64,000 nt of DNA from Nemertoderma westbladi. Taxonomy: Eukaryota; Xenacoelomorpha; Nemertodermatida; Nemertodermatidae. The position numbers and the translations under genes were made by a program. Under the pieces are notes generated by a model. It ran no database searches. It worked only from the letters and a program-made list of their open reading frames with translations, and was not told the DNA's origin. The stretch is from contig JAUCBJ010004577.1 in NCBI GenBank assembly GCA_032718475.1, positions 1-64,000 of the forward strand, in the 5' to 3' direction. Shown here one piece after another: positions 1-10,731 of the stretch (position 1 is the stretch's first letter; each line of letters begins with the position of its first letter).

Positions 1-3000
1 TCATTAGTTAGATTAGGTAACAGTTTATACTTTCGATAATTCAAGCAGTTTCCGGTACAGCAGTATCTATCCAAAATGCCGGTGTTTCTGGCTTAGACAG
101 CAATAACAACAAAGTAACAAGAAAAAACAGTAAGACTGAACACTCTCCTTATGATCGGCAGGAAAGCTACACGTCGACAGGAAAAACCGCCCTGATTGGC
201 CCAAGCCAAACAAAGAACCACGCGTCCAATGGCTGTTTCCATGTCAGCAACCAGCTGCTAGATGTCGTAATATGAATCATCACGGCTAAGCTGTGAAAGG
301 TGGTTGGTGCATTACAAGTTTTTTGTCTTACCATGTCCGCTAAAACACGTATATAGCAGAATGATTTTTATGTCCGTTAAAACACCTGTAAAGGTACCTT
401 GCGGGCGAGGGGAATATATATACAGTTAGGAAACCCTTTTTAGAGTATTCCAGCGCCTGGGGGGGAACTGGCCAGCAAAGGCAAACGTATCAGTTATCCC
501 ACAAAAGCTTTTACATCAATTAAGACAATAAGTAGTGAAATGTTGTTCAGCGGTCAAAGTGTAGTTGTAGGTATTTAATTTCGCGTTCCATAATGTTGAT
601 AATAGGCTAATATTTCGAATATCGCACACTGAATCGTTCCCAACTTTTTTAAACAACTAGATAATAATTTATAAATAGTCGCGTTTACAATTTTCCAATA
701 CATGCAAGTGGTTTGAAGCCTTTGGTGGTTATACAAACAAACATACATACACCCCCGTCTAACTACCCCGTCTAAAGATAGTTTCGTTAAAACGACCCCC
801 AGTCTACATGGGTTACCTTTTCTATTTCGATGCTCTCTATAATGGGGATTATAGACCATAATGTCCTAAAATAGCACGGCAACGAGACAGTAGGACCAAT
901 ACTGTAATATTTCGCAATGACATAGATCGTGCTTTGATAATGCAATGCCACAGAGTTGAATAAAAGGCCACAACAATGTCACACATTATGGTCACAAGGG
1001 CACATATGACGCCATGTATTCTAGTCTAGCGGCAACAAAGCACAGGGGATTATTTTTAAAAAACAGCTGTAAGATCATGTTGTAGGTCAATGCTATTGTG
1101 TTGTGGTCAGCAAACACGGGGAAGGCATAACAGCTGCACAAATTATTGGTCTCCCTCCTTTGATATTTTTAGAAACAAACATTTTCGCGTCTTCGAATCT
1201 ACAAAAACTATCCAGCAGATTTTTTAAATTATCAATTTTTACCAAATTATTTAAATTAATTAAAATTCGGAAGAATATTAAAAAAAGTTTTTCTGACAAA
1301 AAGAACTGGAGAAATTTTCCAAAACCTTCAAACGATAAATTATCGAATTTGGATAAAAAACAAACTGACGGAGCTGTAGTATTGTGAAAAACGGAAAAGT
1401 GTAATTCCAAGATAATTCCTTTAAAAAATATGCGTGAAGTACAATAAAATATTGAAAATATTGTTGAAGAAATAAAATATACAGAAGTGGTAAGTTGAGA
1501 GGGGGGGGGGGGGGGGGGGGGGGGGCACTAGGATAACAGGTACAACCAGATGGGGTCAGATATCTAAATTCTCAATTTAGGGAAAGGAGCAGGTTACACT
1601 GGCACGTTATTTTAACCAAAACAATAAACTTGTTCGCGCTTTTAGACCTTTAGCAGTTTAACCTGCCAATTTTAGTTGTCCTTTTGTTTATAAATCGACT
1701 TTAGCCTATATCAATTATTTAGTGTACTGAAGTTACATCCGCCGAAGCCAGTCTGTGCGCGATCATTCACCCACAGTTAAGGGAGACTGGATTCGGATGC
1801 CTTGAAAGTTATTGCGGTGCAGACCTACTGTATTATTCGATTGATCGTTACTATATAATCTCTGACAAATATATTTACTTTCGGGGAAATATTAACAGTT
1901 CCTTTAGGACGTGGCGCTTTAAGTATAAAAACAGAGTTATGACTTATACTAATCACAACTAGATGGCTACTGAGTTTCGTAAATATCGCATTCTTTAGGA
2001 GATGCTTTATTATCTGTCACACTACTGCACACGACTTCACACAACTTCACACTACTGCACACTGATCTGCCGACCGTCACTGAATTTGATCATATATAAG
2101 GAAGATCGCAACTGACACTTGTAGGGATTATGAAATAGCATTTAATTCACACACAAAAACCACTATAATGTAAGTCGCAGTTGCTACCGGTAACCTGTTC
2201 CTCACACCTTCAGTAATCAAGAAGATTGGGGGTTTTATGAGTATTCATCGGTATTATCCAAATATATCAGCAATATATATCCATATAACAACAATTAATA
2301 ACATAAGTCAATAATGCGGTGAACAATCAGTATGTGTTACGTAATGCAAAGACCGTGAATGAGTATGGATTAATGTGTTATGATAATAGATTTACGTTCT
2401 TATAATCAAAGCCATCAGATGTTTAGGCCAAAGTCTGAAACTTCCAAAACAGAAGTACAGAAGAATTCCAAGCCGGTTCTGAGGCTCAGAAAGGTAAACA
2501 AAGACCGTAATGCATTGCGCGGTTTTCCATAGGCCTCTGTCAGAAATAAAGTGAAAATCGCTCTGATTGGCTGACTAGGCAGAACAAAGAAAAGTTCCAC
2601 GTTTACAGGAAACCAGCTGACAGATTTCGTCATCTGAGCTCCAGTCTTTTAGAGTATTATGCGCATTGCGGCACAAATGACTTGTTATGTCCGTTAAAGC
2701 ACCTATACTGCGCATTGCGGGGAAAAATGACTCGTTATGTCCGCAAAAGCTTTTACAAAACTAAACACAATAGAACAGGTTACAGTTTTATTTTTGAGAG
2801 TAATCAGCTGTTATTTGCGTCGAATTTCCCCTGGAGAGGGATGAATTTTTATTGCCCCCCCCCCCCCCCATCATTGCATTTCCTATATCAGTTTAAATGT
2901 TTGGTCAATCTAGGCTGTCTGTCTTTTTAATGTTTGACGGACAAACAGATACTCGGAAAGACAGCGATAACTCGAAAACTAAAAGAGATCTCGCTAAGAC

Positions 3001-3479
3001 GTTTTAAGATTTGTATTCCTTATTAAATTCTGCATCAGATGAAATAAAGAACAAAATATCCATGAGATTCCACGATAAGATCCGTTAGGTCGCCCTTCTT
3101 GTGAACGGGGGACCAACATATTCGGCTGATATTCTTTTTCTTATGGTGCGCTCTTTGTGGGTGGATGATGGGGCGATTGGTTGACATGATGCCAAAACAA
3201 AAGAAATAGTTAAACATAAATTATTCATTCTTATGAAACCTTAACAACACAAAAGAAAAACCAAACATACTGAACAAAATGGATTAAATAACGAATATTA
3301 TTATTAACAATAGTTACCAATAGAGTTATAATGTAATCGATTAAAATTGCCAATAATATAATATTATATTATCTTTGGTTTCCTGGTGCGACGGTGCAGA
3401 AATTAATAGAAGCATTGCTCTGATTGGTGGAGAGCTGAGATGTCATAAGTCGTGGTAGAATGTTCTAGAAGGTTGGCAC
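1..3479. other. No convincing gene; diverged interspersed repeats
   Basis: Two diverged copies of one dispersed repeat lie at about 160-530 and 2540-2790. They share ACCAGCTG near CCCTGATTGG/CTCTGATTGG and the motif ATGTCCGTTAAA with CACCT. A G25 run occupies 1501-1525 and a C15 run 2855-2869. A unit of the AGCAGGTTAC/CCAAAACAATAAAC repeat lies at about 1575-1635. Open frames of 60-105 codons (for example 1093-1410) are low-complexity and lie on both strands at once; none shows a recognisable domain. Confidence 0.5.
520..656. repeat. Interspersed repeat, inverted partner at about 7380-7512
   Basis: The reverse complement of this segment matches 7380-7512 at roughly 95 percent by eye, including AGTTGGGAACGATT, GTGTGCGATATTCG and GAACGCGAAATTAAATACC. 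The two copies face each other about 6.7 kb apart, one downstream of SAR1 and one in its intron 3. The family is not recognised. Confidence 0.8.
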
Positions 3480-3593
3480 TTAGTTAATAAACTGCGCCAG
3501 CCATCGGAAACCCTCCCCATAGCCTTGGCGCTTTAACACGCTACACATAAACACCTCTACAGGGCGTTGGGAGGAGTCCATTTTTTGCACACC
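3480..3593 (-). CDS. SAR1: SAR1 terminal coding exon
   Basis: The acceptor TTTTCAG lies at 3600-3594. The exon encodes 37 residues, beginning [11 protein letters not shown] and running through the conserved [18 protein letters not shown] block to a TAA stop. It is too short for simple ORF scans and was found by looking for the SAR1 tail. CSV corresponds to the G5 guanine-binding loop. The codon phase (0) fits an exon 4 ending in the AAG lysine codon of TTGK. It is separated from exon 4 by the 3.26-kb minisatellite intron. Confidence 0.93.
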   Translation of the reverse strand, partial: GVQKMDSSQRPVEVFMCSVLKRQGYGEGFRWLAQFIN

Positions 3594-6500
3594 CTGAAAA
3601 AATGACAATTAAAAATAAATTAAACCTTTCCAGTCGTCTTTCCGGTTACTCCCACCCCACTATGTACATCTGTTACCTACCGGTTGTCAGGTTAGTCCCA
3701 CTAACCTTTCCGTTTGTTTATTCCCACTATCTTTTCCGGTTGTCCGGTTACTCCCACTAACCTTTCCGGTTGTCCGGATATTCCCACTAACCTTTCCTGT
3801 TATTCCCACTAACCTTTCCGGATGTCCGGTTACTCCCACTAACCTTTCCGGTTGTCCGGATATTCCCACTAACCTTTCCTGTTATTCCCACTAACCTTTC
3901 CGGATGTCCGGTTACTCCCACTAACCTTTCCGGTTGTCCGGATATTCCCACTATCTTTTCCGGTTGTCCGGTTACTCCCACTAACCTTTCCGGTTGTCCG
4001 GATATTCCCACTAACCTTTCCTGTTATTCCCACTAACCTTTCCGGATGTCCGGTTACTCCCACTAACCTTTCCGGTTGTCCGGATATTCCCACTAACCTT
4101 TCCGGTTGTCCGTTAATTCCAACTAACCTTTCCGGTTGTCCGGTTATTCCCACTAACCTTTCCTGTTATTCCCACTAACCTTTCCGGATGTCCGGTTACT
4201 CCCACTAACCTTTCCGGTTGTCCGGATATTCCCACTAACCTTTCCGGTTGTCAGTTAATTCCAACTAACCTTTCCGGTTGTCCGGTTATTCCCATTAACC
4301 TTTCCTGTTATTCCCACTAACCTTTCCGGTTGTCCGGTATTAGAACTAACCTTTCCGGTTGTCCGGTTATTCCCATTAACCTTTCGTGCTATTCCCACTA
4401 ACCTTTACGCTTGTCCGGTTATTCCCACTCCCCTTTCCGGTTATCCGGTTATTCCCACTAACCTTTCCGGTTGTCCGGTTATTCCCATTAACCTTTCGTG
4501 CTATTCCCACTAACCTTTCCGGTTGTCCGGATATTCCCACTAACCTTTCCTGTTATTCCCACTAACTAACATTTCCGGATGTCCGGTAATTCCCATTAAC
4601 CTTTCCAAATGTCCAGTTATTCCCATTAACCTTTCGTGCTATTCCCACTAACCTTTCCGGTTCTCCGGATATTCCCACTAACCTTTCCTGTTATTCCCAC
4701 TAACTAACATTTCCGGATGTCCGGTAATTCCCATTAACCTTTCCAAATGTCCAGTTATTCCCATTAACCTTTCGTGCTATTCCCACTAACCTTTCCGGTT
4801 GTCCGGATATTCCCACTAACCTTTCCTGTTATTCCCACTAACTAACATTTCCGGATGTCCGGTAATTCCCATTAACCTTTCGTGCTATTCCCACTAACCT
4901 TTACGGTTGTCCGGTTATTCCCACTCACCTTTCCGGTTGTCCGGTTATTCCCACTAACCTTTCCAGTTGTCCGGTAATTCCAACTAACCTTTCCGGTTGT
5001 CCGGTTATTCCCATTAACCTTTCGTGCTATTCCCACTAATCTTTCCGGTTGTCCGGATATTCCCATTAACCTTTCGTGCTATTCCCGGTTGTCCGCCTGT
5101 TATTCCCACTAACTAACATTTCCGGATGTCCGGTTATTCCCATTAACCTTTCCTGTTATTCCCACTAACCTTTCCGGTTGTCCGGTAATTAGAACTAACC
5201 TTTCCGGTTGTCCGGTTATTCCCATTAACCTTTCGTGCTATTCCCACTAACCTTTACGGTTGTCCGGTTATTCCCACTCCCCTTTCCGGTTATCCGGTTA
5301 TTCCCACTAACCTTTCCGGTTGTCCGGTTATTCCCATTAACCTTACGTGCTATTCCCACTAACCTTTCCGGTTGTCCGGATATTCCCACTAACCTTTCCT
5401 GTTATTCCCACTAACTAACATTTCCGGATGTCCGGTAATTCCCATTAACCTTTCCAAATGTCCAGTTATTCCCATTAACCTTTCGTGCTATTCCCACTAA
5501 CCTTTCCGGTTGTCCGGATATTCCCACTAACCTTTCCTGTTATTCCCACTAACTAACATTTCCGGATGTCCGGTAATTCCCATTAACCTTTCCAAATGTC
5601 CAGTTATTCCCATTAACCTTTCGTGCTATTCCCACTAACCTTTCCGGTTGTCCGGATATTCCCACTAACCTTTCCTGTTATTCCCACTAACTAACATTTC
5701 CGGATGTCCGGTAATTCCCATTAACCTTTCGTGCTATTCCCACTAACCTTTACGGTTGTCCGATTGTTCCCACTCACCTTTCCGGTTGTCCGGTTATTCC
5801 CACTAACATTTCCGGTTGTCCGGTTATTCCCACTCACCTTTCCGGTTGTCCGGTTATTCCCACTAACCTTTCCGTTTGTCCAGTTATTCCCACTACCTTT
5901 CCGGTTGTCCGGTTATTCCCACTCACCTTTCCGGTTGTCCGGTTATTCCCACTCACCTTTCCGGTTGTCCGGTTATTCCCACTAACCTTTCCGTTTGTCC
6001 GGTTATTCCCACGAACCTTTCCGGTTGTCCGGTGATTCCCACTCACCTTTCCGGTTGTCCGGTTATTCCCACTAACCTTTCCGTTTGTCCGGTTATTCCC
6101 ACTAACCTTTCCGTTTGTCCGGTTATTCCCACTCACCTTTCCGGTTGTCCGGTTATTCCCACTAACCTTTCCGTTTGTCCGGTTATTCCCACTAATCTTT
6201 CCGGTTGTCCGGTGATTCCCACTCACCTTTCCGGTTGTCCGGTTATTCCCACTAACCTTTCCGTTTGTCCGGTTATTCCCACTAACCTTTCCGTTTGTCC
6301 GGTTATTCCCACTAACATTTCCGGTTGTCCGGTTATTCCCACTCACCTTTCCGGTTGTCCGGTTATTCCCACTAACCTTTCCGTTTGTCCAGTTATTCCC
6401 ACTACCTTTCCGGTTGTCCGGTTATTCCCACTCACCTTTCCGGTTGTCCGGTTATTCCCACTCACCTTTCCGGTTGTCCGGTTATTCCCACTCACCTTTC

Positions 6501-9500
6501 CGGTTGTCCGGTTATTCCCACTAACCTTTCCGTTTGTCCGGTTATTCCCACTAACCTTTCCGGTTGTCCGGTGATTCCCGCTCGCCTTTCCGGTTGTCCG
6601 GTTATTCCCACTAACCTTTCCGTTTGTCCGGTTATTCCCACTAACCTTTCCGGTTGTCCGGTGATTCCCACTCGCTTTTCCGGTTGTCCGGTTATTCCCA
6701 CTAACCTTTACGTTTGTCCAGTTATTCCCACTACCTTTCCGGTTGTCCGGTTATTCCCACTCACCTTTCCGGTTGTCCGGTTATTCCCACTCACCTTTCC
6801 GGTTGTCCGGTTATTCCCACTAACCTTTCCGTTTGTCCGGTTATTTCCACTAACCTTTCCGGTTGTCCGGTTCTGTATGTTCAATATGTATTTTATATCA
6901 TCCTCACCGGGCGCTCCCGGCTTATCAATCTTATTCCCTAAGACTAGCACTGGTGCGTCAGAAACCTGTTCGTCGCTCAATAAAGATTCCAACTCTTGCT
7001 GTTAAACAATAAAAATTATTAAAAGAAAAGGGAAGTAAATAACTATATTAACTATCGACATATATATTTAATAGTTGTGTGTAAAGAATGATTTGTTACA
7101 CGAACGAGCTTAGTGAGTGAAAATACACATACGAGAATCCAAATACTGTCAAGCACTTACCAACAAGTATTTCGGTATCTTTATTGCATAATAACGAACC
7201 TGCCTATTAATAGGCCAGGGTAGTTCTTGTCAAGAGTTGAGCCGTTCAAAAACACGATGTGGTTATATATGTATGTATGTATATATTATATGTATAACCA
7301 TCCAATATCTCAAAAATTCAAGCAGGTACGCAAAAATTGTAAACCCGACTAGTTATCAATTAGTATCTAGTTGTTGAATAGAAAAGTTGGGAACGATTTG
7401 GTGTGCGATATTCGAAATATTAGCCTATTATCAACATTATGGAACGCGAAATTAAATACCCACAACTACACTTTGACAGCTGAACAACATTTCACTACTT
7501 ATTGTCAATTGGAGTTACGTATATTAATTATATCGTTAATTATTGTTCTATCTGTATTCAGTCAGTTAGTCTAATATCAAGCAGTACATCATTTATATAT
7601 CGTATGTATCTATATAGGGCCTATTGTCATCGTTATAATACTGTCATCAACTCAGGTTAAGCTCAATTGTAATGCGAAGGCTTAGTAGGGTTTGTATATC
7701 TGGGACGTTTACAACAGCTGTCGATTAAACTAACAAAACCAGAAAACTGAACCCAGGGTGCCAGCCGGGTACCAACGGCTGTTGGGTAGGGAACATTTCA
7801 CAAACTTTCATAGGGAGGCTTGTACATGTACATTATATTGGTTGCTCCGATGTTTTTATTAGGCTAACTGAGAATGTATCAGGTATAAATAATTAGGGAC
7901 AGGATACGATAGGAAAATGGATTTTCGTATTTCGTATCGCAGTATTTTATTCGTATCGAATTTCGTATTGTATCATATCGTATTCGTATCTGATTATTTT
8001 GAAAATATTAATGGTTTCAACAGTCAAACCAGAGATCACACCATGACCTACTATAAAGTATAATAAAAAGATTTTTTCTTAATATTGGTGTATAAATTAG
8101 CTTGAAGTTTACAGTTTTTATTATGTCAATAAAATGTGTAAGACAGTAGGAACGTTAATCTCATTGTAATTAACCGTAAAATAAAGATAAAAAGACCACT
8201 GAAATATAATATAAATAAAATAAACTTGCGAGGAGAATTCTAATCGCGCCTACAAGGCATTGATGTAATGATAGTGAGAGTTTAATAGAAATAAAACAGT
8301 TTTATTCTAGTTTGTTTGACTTCGAAATTGAAATTTTTAATTTTATTCCATATCGGTAAATCAAATTGAAAATTATTCCATAAATAACGGCAGTATGTAG
8401 GCCTAGCTAGGTACATCAGTACAGTGTGCATAAAGTATGGCATGGTAATATGGTAACGTCTACTATTGGGTCGGGTTGCATAACGTCCTTTGATTTTTTA
8501 TGGATGTTGTAGCCGGTAGACACACTATATTGATGTAGTAAGCATACCGTAGTGGACTGAAACATTGAAATAAAAAATATTTGCCTATTCTATAGATATT
8601 TATATGATTTTCTAAATGTAATTAAATAAAGTAACTAAATAAAGTACGATACGAAAAAAATACGAAACTTTTTTCGCATCGTATCGTATTTTCTCATAAT
8701 TGCATTCGTATCGTGAAAAATTGGTTAGTATCGTATCGTATCGTATCGTATCCTGTCGCTGTAAATAATTCGTGTTCTTTACTTTATTTATCTAATACAG
8801 AAAGACCCCTCCGCAGAATAAACTGCACTTTGGGGCCGTTTCCCAGGTTGCGGATAAGGATAACATTTCAAACATCGCACTAATTGTGATTGTGATTTGT
8901 TTGCCTAGGCCACTGTGTATTACATTAGATGGGGGGCAGTTTGTTTGGTTGATGCAAGTCATTCTTGGTTTACATCTTCCAATCACATCTGTTTCTTTGA
9001 GTGTCTGTGTAAGACAGGATCTTTTAAAGCCATCTTGATGGCGTTCTAGTTGTAACAATAACAATACGATCGCGTATAAAAAACAAATAAATCAAATATG
9101 TTGTTGTTGTTATTGAAAGTGTTAGACAATATAACTTCTTCCTAACTGCATTACTTTGTGCTGCAGTGGGTTTGGCTACAGCGGCCCGTTGGTGACTCAC
9201 CCTGGCTTCCGCGTAACGATCCTTATCGGTAACGTCCACTAGGAATACAACACCGTCGACAGCAGGAAAGTAATCCCTCCAGACTCTCCGCGCCTGTTCG
9301 TGGCCCCCCAAATCGAACGTTGTGAATCTCATTCCTCCCATTTGCAGTTCCTCGGAAGCTAAACAAACACATTTACATTTATGTCCAGTGTAGTTCAATT
9401 AGCTCGATTCACGATTTGTTAAACAATGTATTATAGTAATTATTAACACTTACTTGGATGTAGGGTAGGGACATGTTGGGCCAGGCGATCATCCTTTAAC

Positions 9501-10731
9501 ATATGAAGCAACGTTGTTTTCCCTGCGTTATCTAACCCGAGGAACACCAACTTCCCACTCTTTCGCATCAAACCTAAGATTCAACATAACAAACAACTGG
9601 TTGATTATTGTGCGTGTGGTTATATAATAAAAATAGGCCACCATTTTTTTATTAGCTAATAGCAAAATATATACAATTTTATAGATAGCTTTTGCTAATT
9701 TTTTATGTTCTTATTCTAGAAAATGTAATTTTTTTTCAGAAATACCGAAAATGCTTTTTAGAAAAATCAAATGAAATCTGGGACTACAGTTATAAGTCAA
9801 GTGTCAGAAATTGTGAAAAAGATTTCAGCTTCACTTTGCAATTTCCTTATATATTCCCTTATAAGTTTCTCAAGATCTACTCGGTGTATTTGTATGTTGT
9901 ATGGTATGTTTGAAAGATCTTTTAAATCACTACATTATAAATAACTGCTGACGCATTTATGTGCCGCCGAAAGCTACTGTGAAAAATAGTTAAAAAATAG
10001 AAAAGTAGACAAATTGTATACCGGTACTTTGAGTGAATTTATTTATTTAGGTATTGAATAATGGAATCTAGAACATCTTTATTTAATCGTATTGACATCT
10101 TTTTGGTTCCATTCGATAGCTGAGAAGTTCAACTCGTCTACAAATAATATGGCAATATAAAATTAAATTCAAGAATGCTTCGAAGCAGTTATTAATATAC
10201 CTTGTGTATACCTTGTTTATACTGTATGTGTATGTGTGTGTATACTTTTGATATCGAATTTAATGGTAAAAAAAGTAAGACAATAATGTAGACCACATTA
10301 GAACTCATTACAGAAAAAGGTAAATTAATCCAGAATTCTAGAATACTGAAAATGACCCAGGGGTGTTGGCGCAGTTCGGCAGGTGGTGTAGTACTAACAG
10401 TAGTATGCTCCATACACCATAGATACTGTTTCTGTGTTGGCGTTGGGTAAAGGTACACTTTTTATGTTAAGTTTGCCTCTTATTTGTTGCTTAGTAACGT
10501 CAGCTGCTGCGGGTATTGTTTAACATTATCTGAATTTTTGTAAAGTTTTTACTTTCCTTGTAAATAAATGAGACTCATATATTAGGTATTATTACTCCAC
10601 TATTCGGATTAATTTTTGTATCCCCATTTTATATTTTGACTTCGTTGTCTGAATACCGTACCACGGCGGCCAAATGATCTAAACTCACCTAAAGCTTGCA
10701 AAGTTCCGCAAAACCAATTCCATAAGAACAT
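3480..10731 (-). CDS. SAR1: SAR1 small GTPase (COPII coat initiator), complete, five coding exons
   Basis: Coding exons on the minus strand are 10731-10689, 9573-9454, 9358-9201, 6998-6855 and 3593-3480 (stop TAA at 3482-3480), 579 nt in all and 192 aa, close to the 193-198 aa usual for SAR1. Every intron is GT-AG and all phases match. Exon 1 gives the aromatic N-terminal amphipathic segment [15 protein letters not shown], used by SAR1 to insert into the ER membrane. Exon 2 holds the P-loop GLDNAGKTT, exon 3 the switch II motif [12 protein letters not shown], exon 4 the NKID base-specificity motif, and exon 5 the conserved tail [23 protein letters not shown]1 is the Arf-family GTPase that recruits Sec23/24 and Sec13/31 at ER exit sites. 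Introns are 1115, 95, 2202 and 3261 bp. Oddities: intron 3 carries a hAT-like element, intron 4 is a minisatellite, and the segment just after TTGK is about one residue shorter than in relatives. The family assignment is very secure; the exact exon 4 donor is inferred. Confidence 0.95.
3624..6872. repeat. 30-bp minisatellite filling SAR1 intron 4; units carry a 5' splice site
   Basis: About 105-110 tandem units, mostly 30 bp. On the plus strand a unit reads GGTTATTCCCACTAACC followed by TTTCCGGTTGTCC. On the gene (minus) strand it reads ACAACCGGAAAG followed by GTTAGTGGGAATAACC. The proximal kilobase (about 5780-6872) is very regular, with many units having GTGAGT in place of GTTAGT. The distal part (3640-5780) mixes GGATATTCCC, TGTTATTCCC and CGTGCTATTCCC variants in higher-order blocks. 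It occupies essentially the whole intron and touches exon 4 directly. Long open frames here on both strands are products of the 10-codon period, not genes. Confidence 0.97.
6845..6860 (-). promoter_or_regulatory. 5' splice site of SAR1 exon 4, first of a tandem series
   Basis: Read on the minus strand, CCGGAAAG|GTTAGTGG. The intronic GTTAGT is also the donor type at two FAM193 exons in this window (45005 and 46345), so it is a normal donor in this genome. Following units repeat the motif about every 30 bp, near 6825, 6795 and 6765, some as the stronger GTGAGT. Confidence 0.7.
6855..6998 (-). CDS. SAR1: SAR1 coding exon 4, ending in the progenitor of the 30-bp array
   Basis: The acceptor TTTAACAG ends at 6999. 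The exon begins [11 protein letters not shown] and includes [12 protein letters not shown], the G4 motif. Its end encodes NIQNRTTGK, which aligns with the SAR1-family stretch ending TTGKG. The donor is AAG|GTTAGT at 6855/6854. From about 6872 downward this exon sequence is already one unit of the minisatellite, so coding sequence and array overlap by about 17 nt. The reading frame stays open across the next four to five units to about 6730. There a 29-bp unit shifts the frame, which then stays open to 6708. Alternative donors in those units would lengthen the protein in steps of ten residues. Confidence 0.9.
7380..7512. repeat. Interspersed repeat, inverted copy of about 520-656
   Basis: It lies in SAR1 intron 3 and is nearly identical, in inverted orientation, to the copy at 520-656. 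The match ends near TTATTGTC-AATTG on one side and AGAAAAGTTGGGAACG on the other. Confidence 0.8.
7895..8761. mobile_element. Non-autonomous hAT-like DNA transposon in SAR1 intron 3
   Basis: The ends are inverted: AGGGACAGGATACGATA on the left, and CAGCGACAGGATACGATA as the reverse complement of the right end. This fits the CAGNG start common in hAT elements. The direct repeat TAAATAATT flanks both sides (7886-7894 and 8762-8770), consistent with an 8-bp-class target duplication. Many subterminal CGTATCGTAT motifs occur near both ends. No transposase frame is present in the 867-bp body. Confidence 0.72.
9201..9573 (-). CDS. SAR1: SAR1 coding exons 2 and 3 with a 95-bp intron
   Basis: Exon 2 (9573-9454) starts after acceptor ATCTTAG with two bases that complete a glycine codon left by exon 1. 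It encodes [20 protein letters not shown] and continues to HVPTLHP. The donor is A|GTAAGT. Exon 3 (9358-9201) starts after TGTTTAG; the split codon gives Thr, joining HP-T-SEEL exactly as in the family. It carries [16 protein letters not shown] and ends in EAR at AGG|GTGAGT. These are the nucleotide-binding P-loop, switch I and switch II segments. Confidence 0.95.
10689..10731 (-). CDS. SAR1: SAR1 first coding exon (start codon)
   Basis: Forty-three nucleotides from the ATG at 10731-10729 to the donor TTAG|GTGAGT. They encode [15 protein letters not shown], with the W-x-W-F pattern typical of the SAR1 N terminus and phase 1 at the end, matching exon 2. It is far too short for ORF scans. Any 5' untranslated exon or trans-splice site upstream is not identifiable. 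Confidence 0.9.

Noticed and set aside
1093-1410. Possible 94-105-codon gene near 1.1-1.4 kb
   Set aside because: Open on both strands, Lys/Asn/Phe-rich low complexity with no domain. A downstream AATAAA is expected by chance in AT-rich DNA.
3687-6941. Open frames up to 232 codons on both strands in the 30-bp array
   Set aside because: A 30-bp period without stops keeps frames open; both strands read equally. Only the first units next to SAR1 exon 4 could be translated.
8792-9064. 90-codon minus-strand frame in SAR1 intron 3
   Set aside because: No recognisable domain, no splice sites fitting SAR1 phases, and SAR1 exons 3 and 4 join directly without it.
9024-9398. A 124-codon single-exon gene at SAR1 exon 3
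   Set aside because: The frame runs through the splice acceptor and donor of exon 3; its ends are intron sequence.
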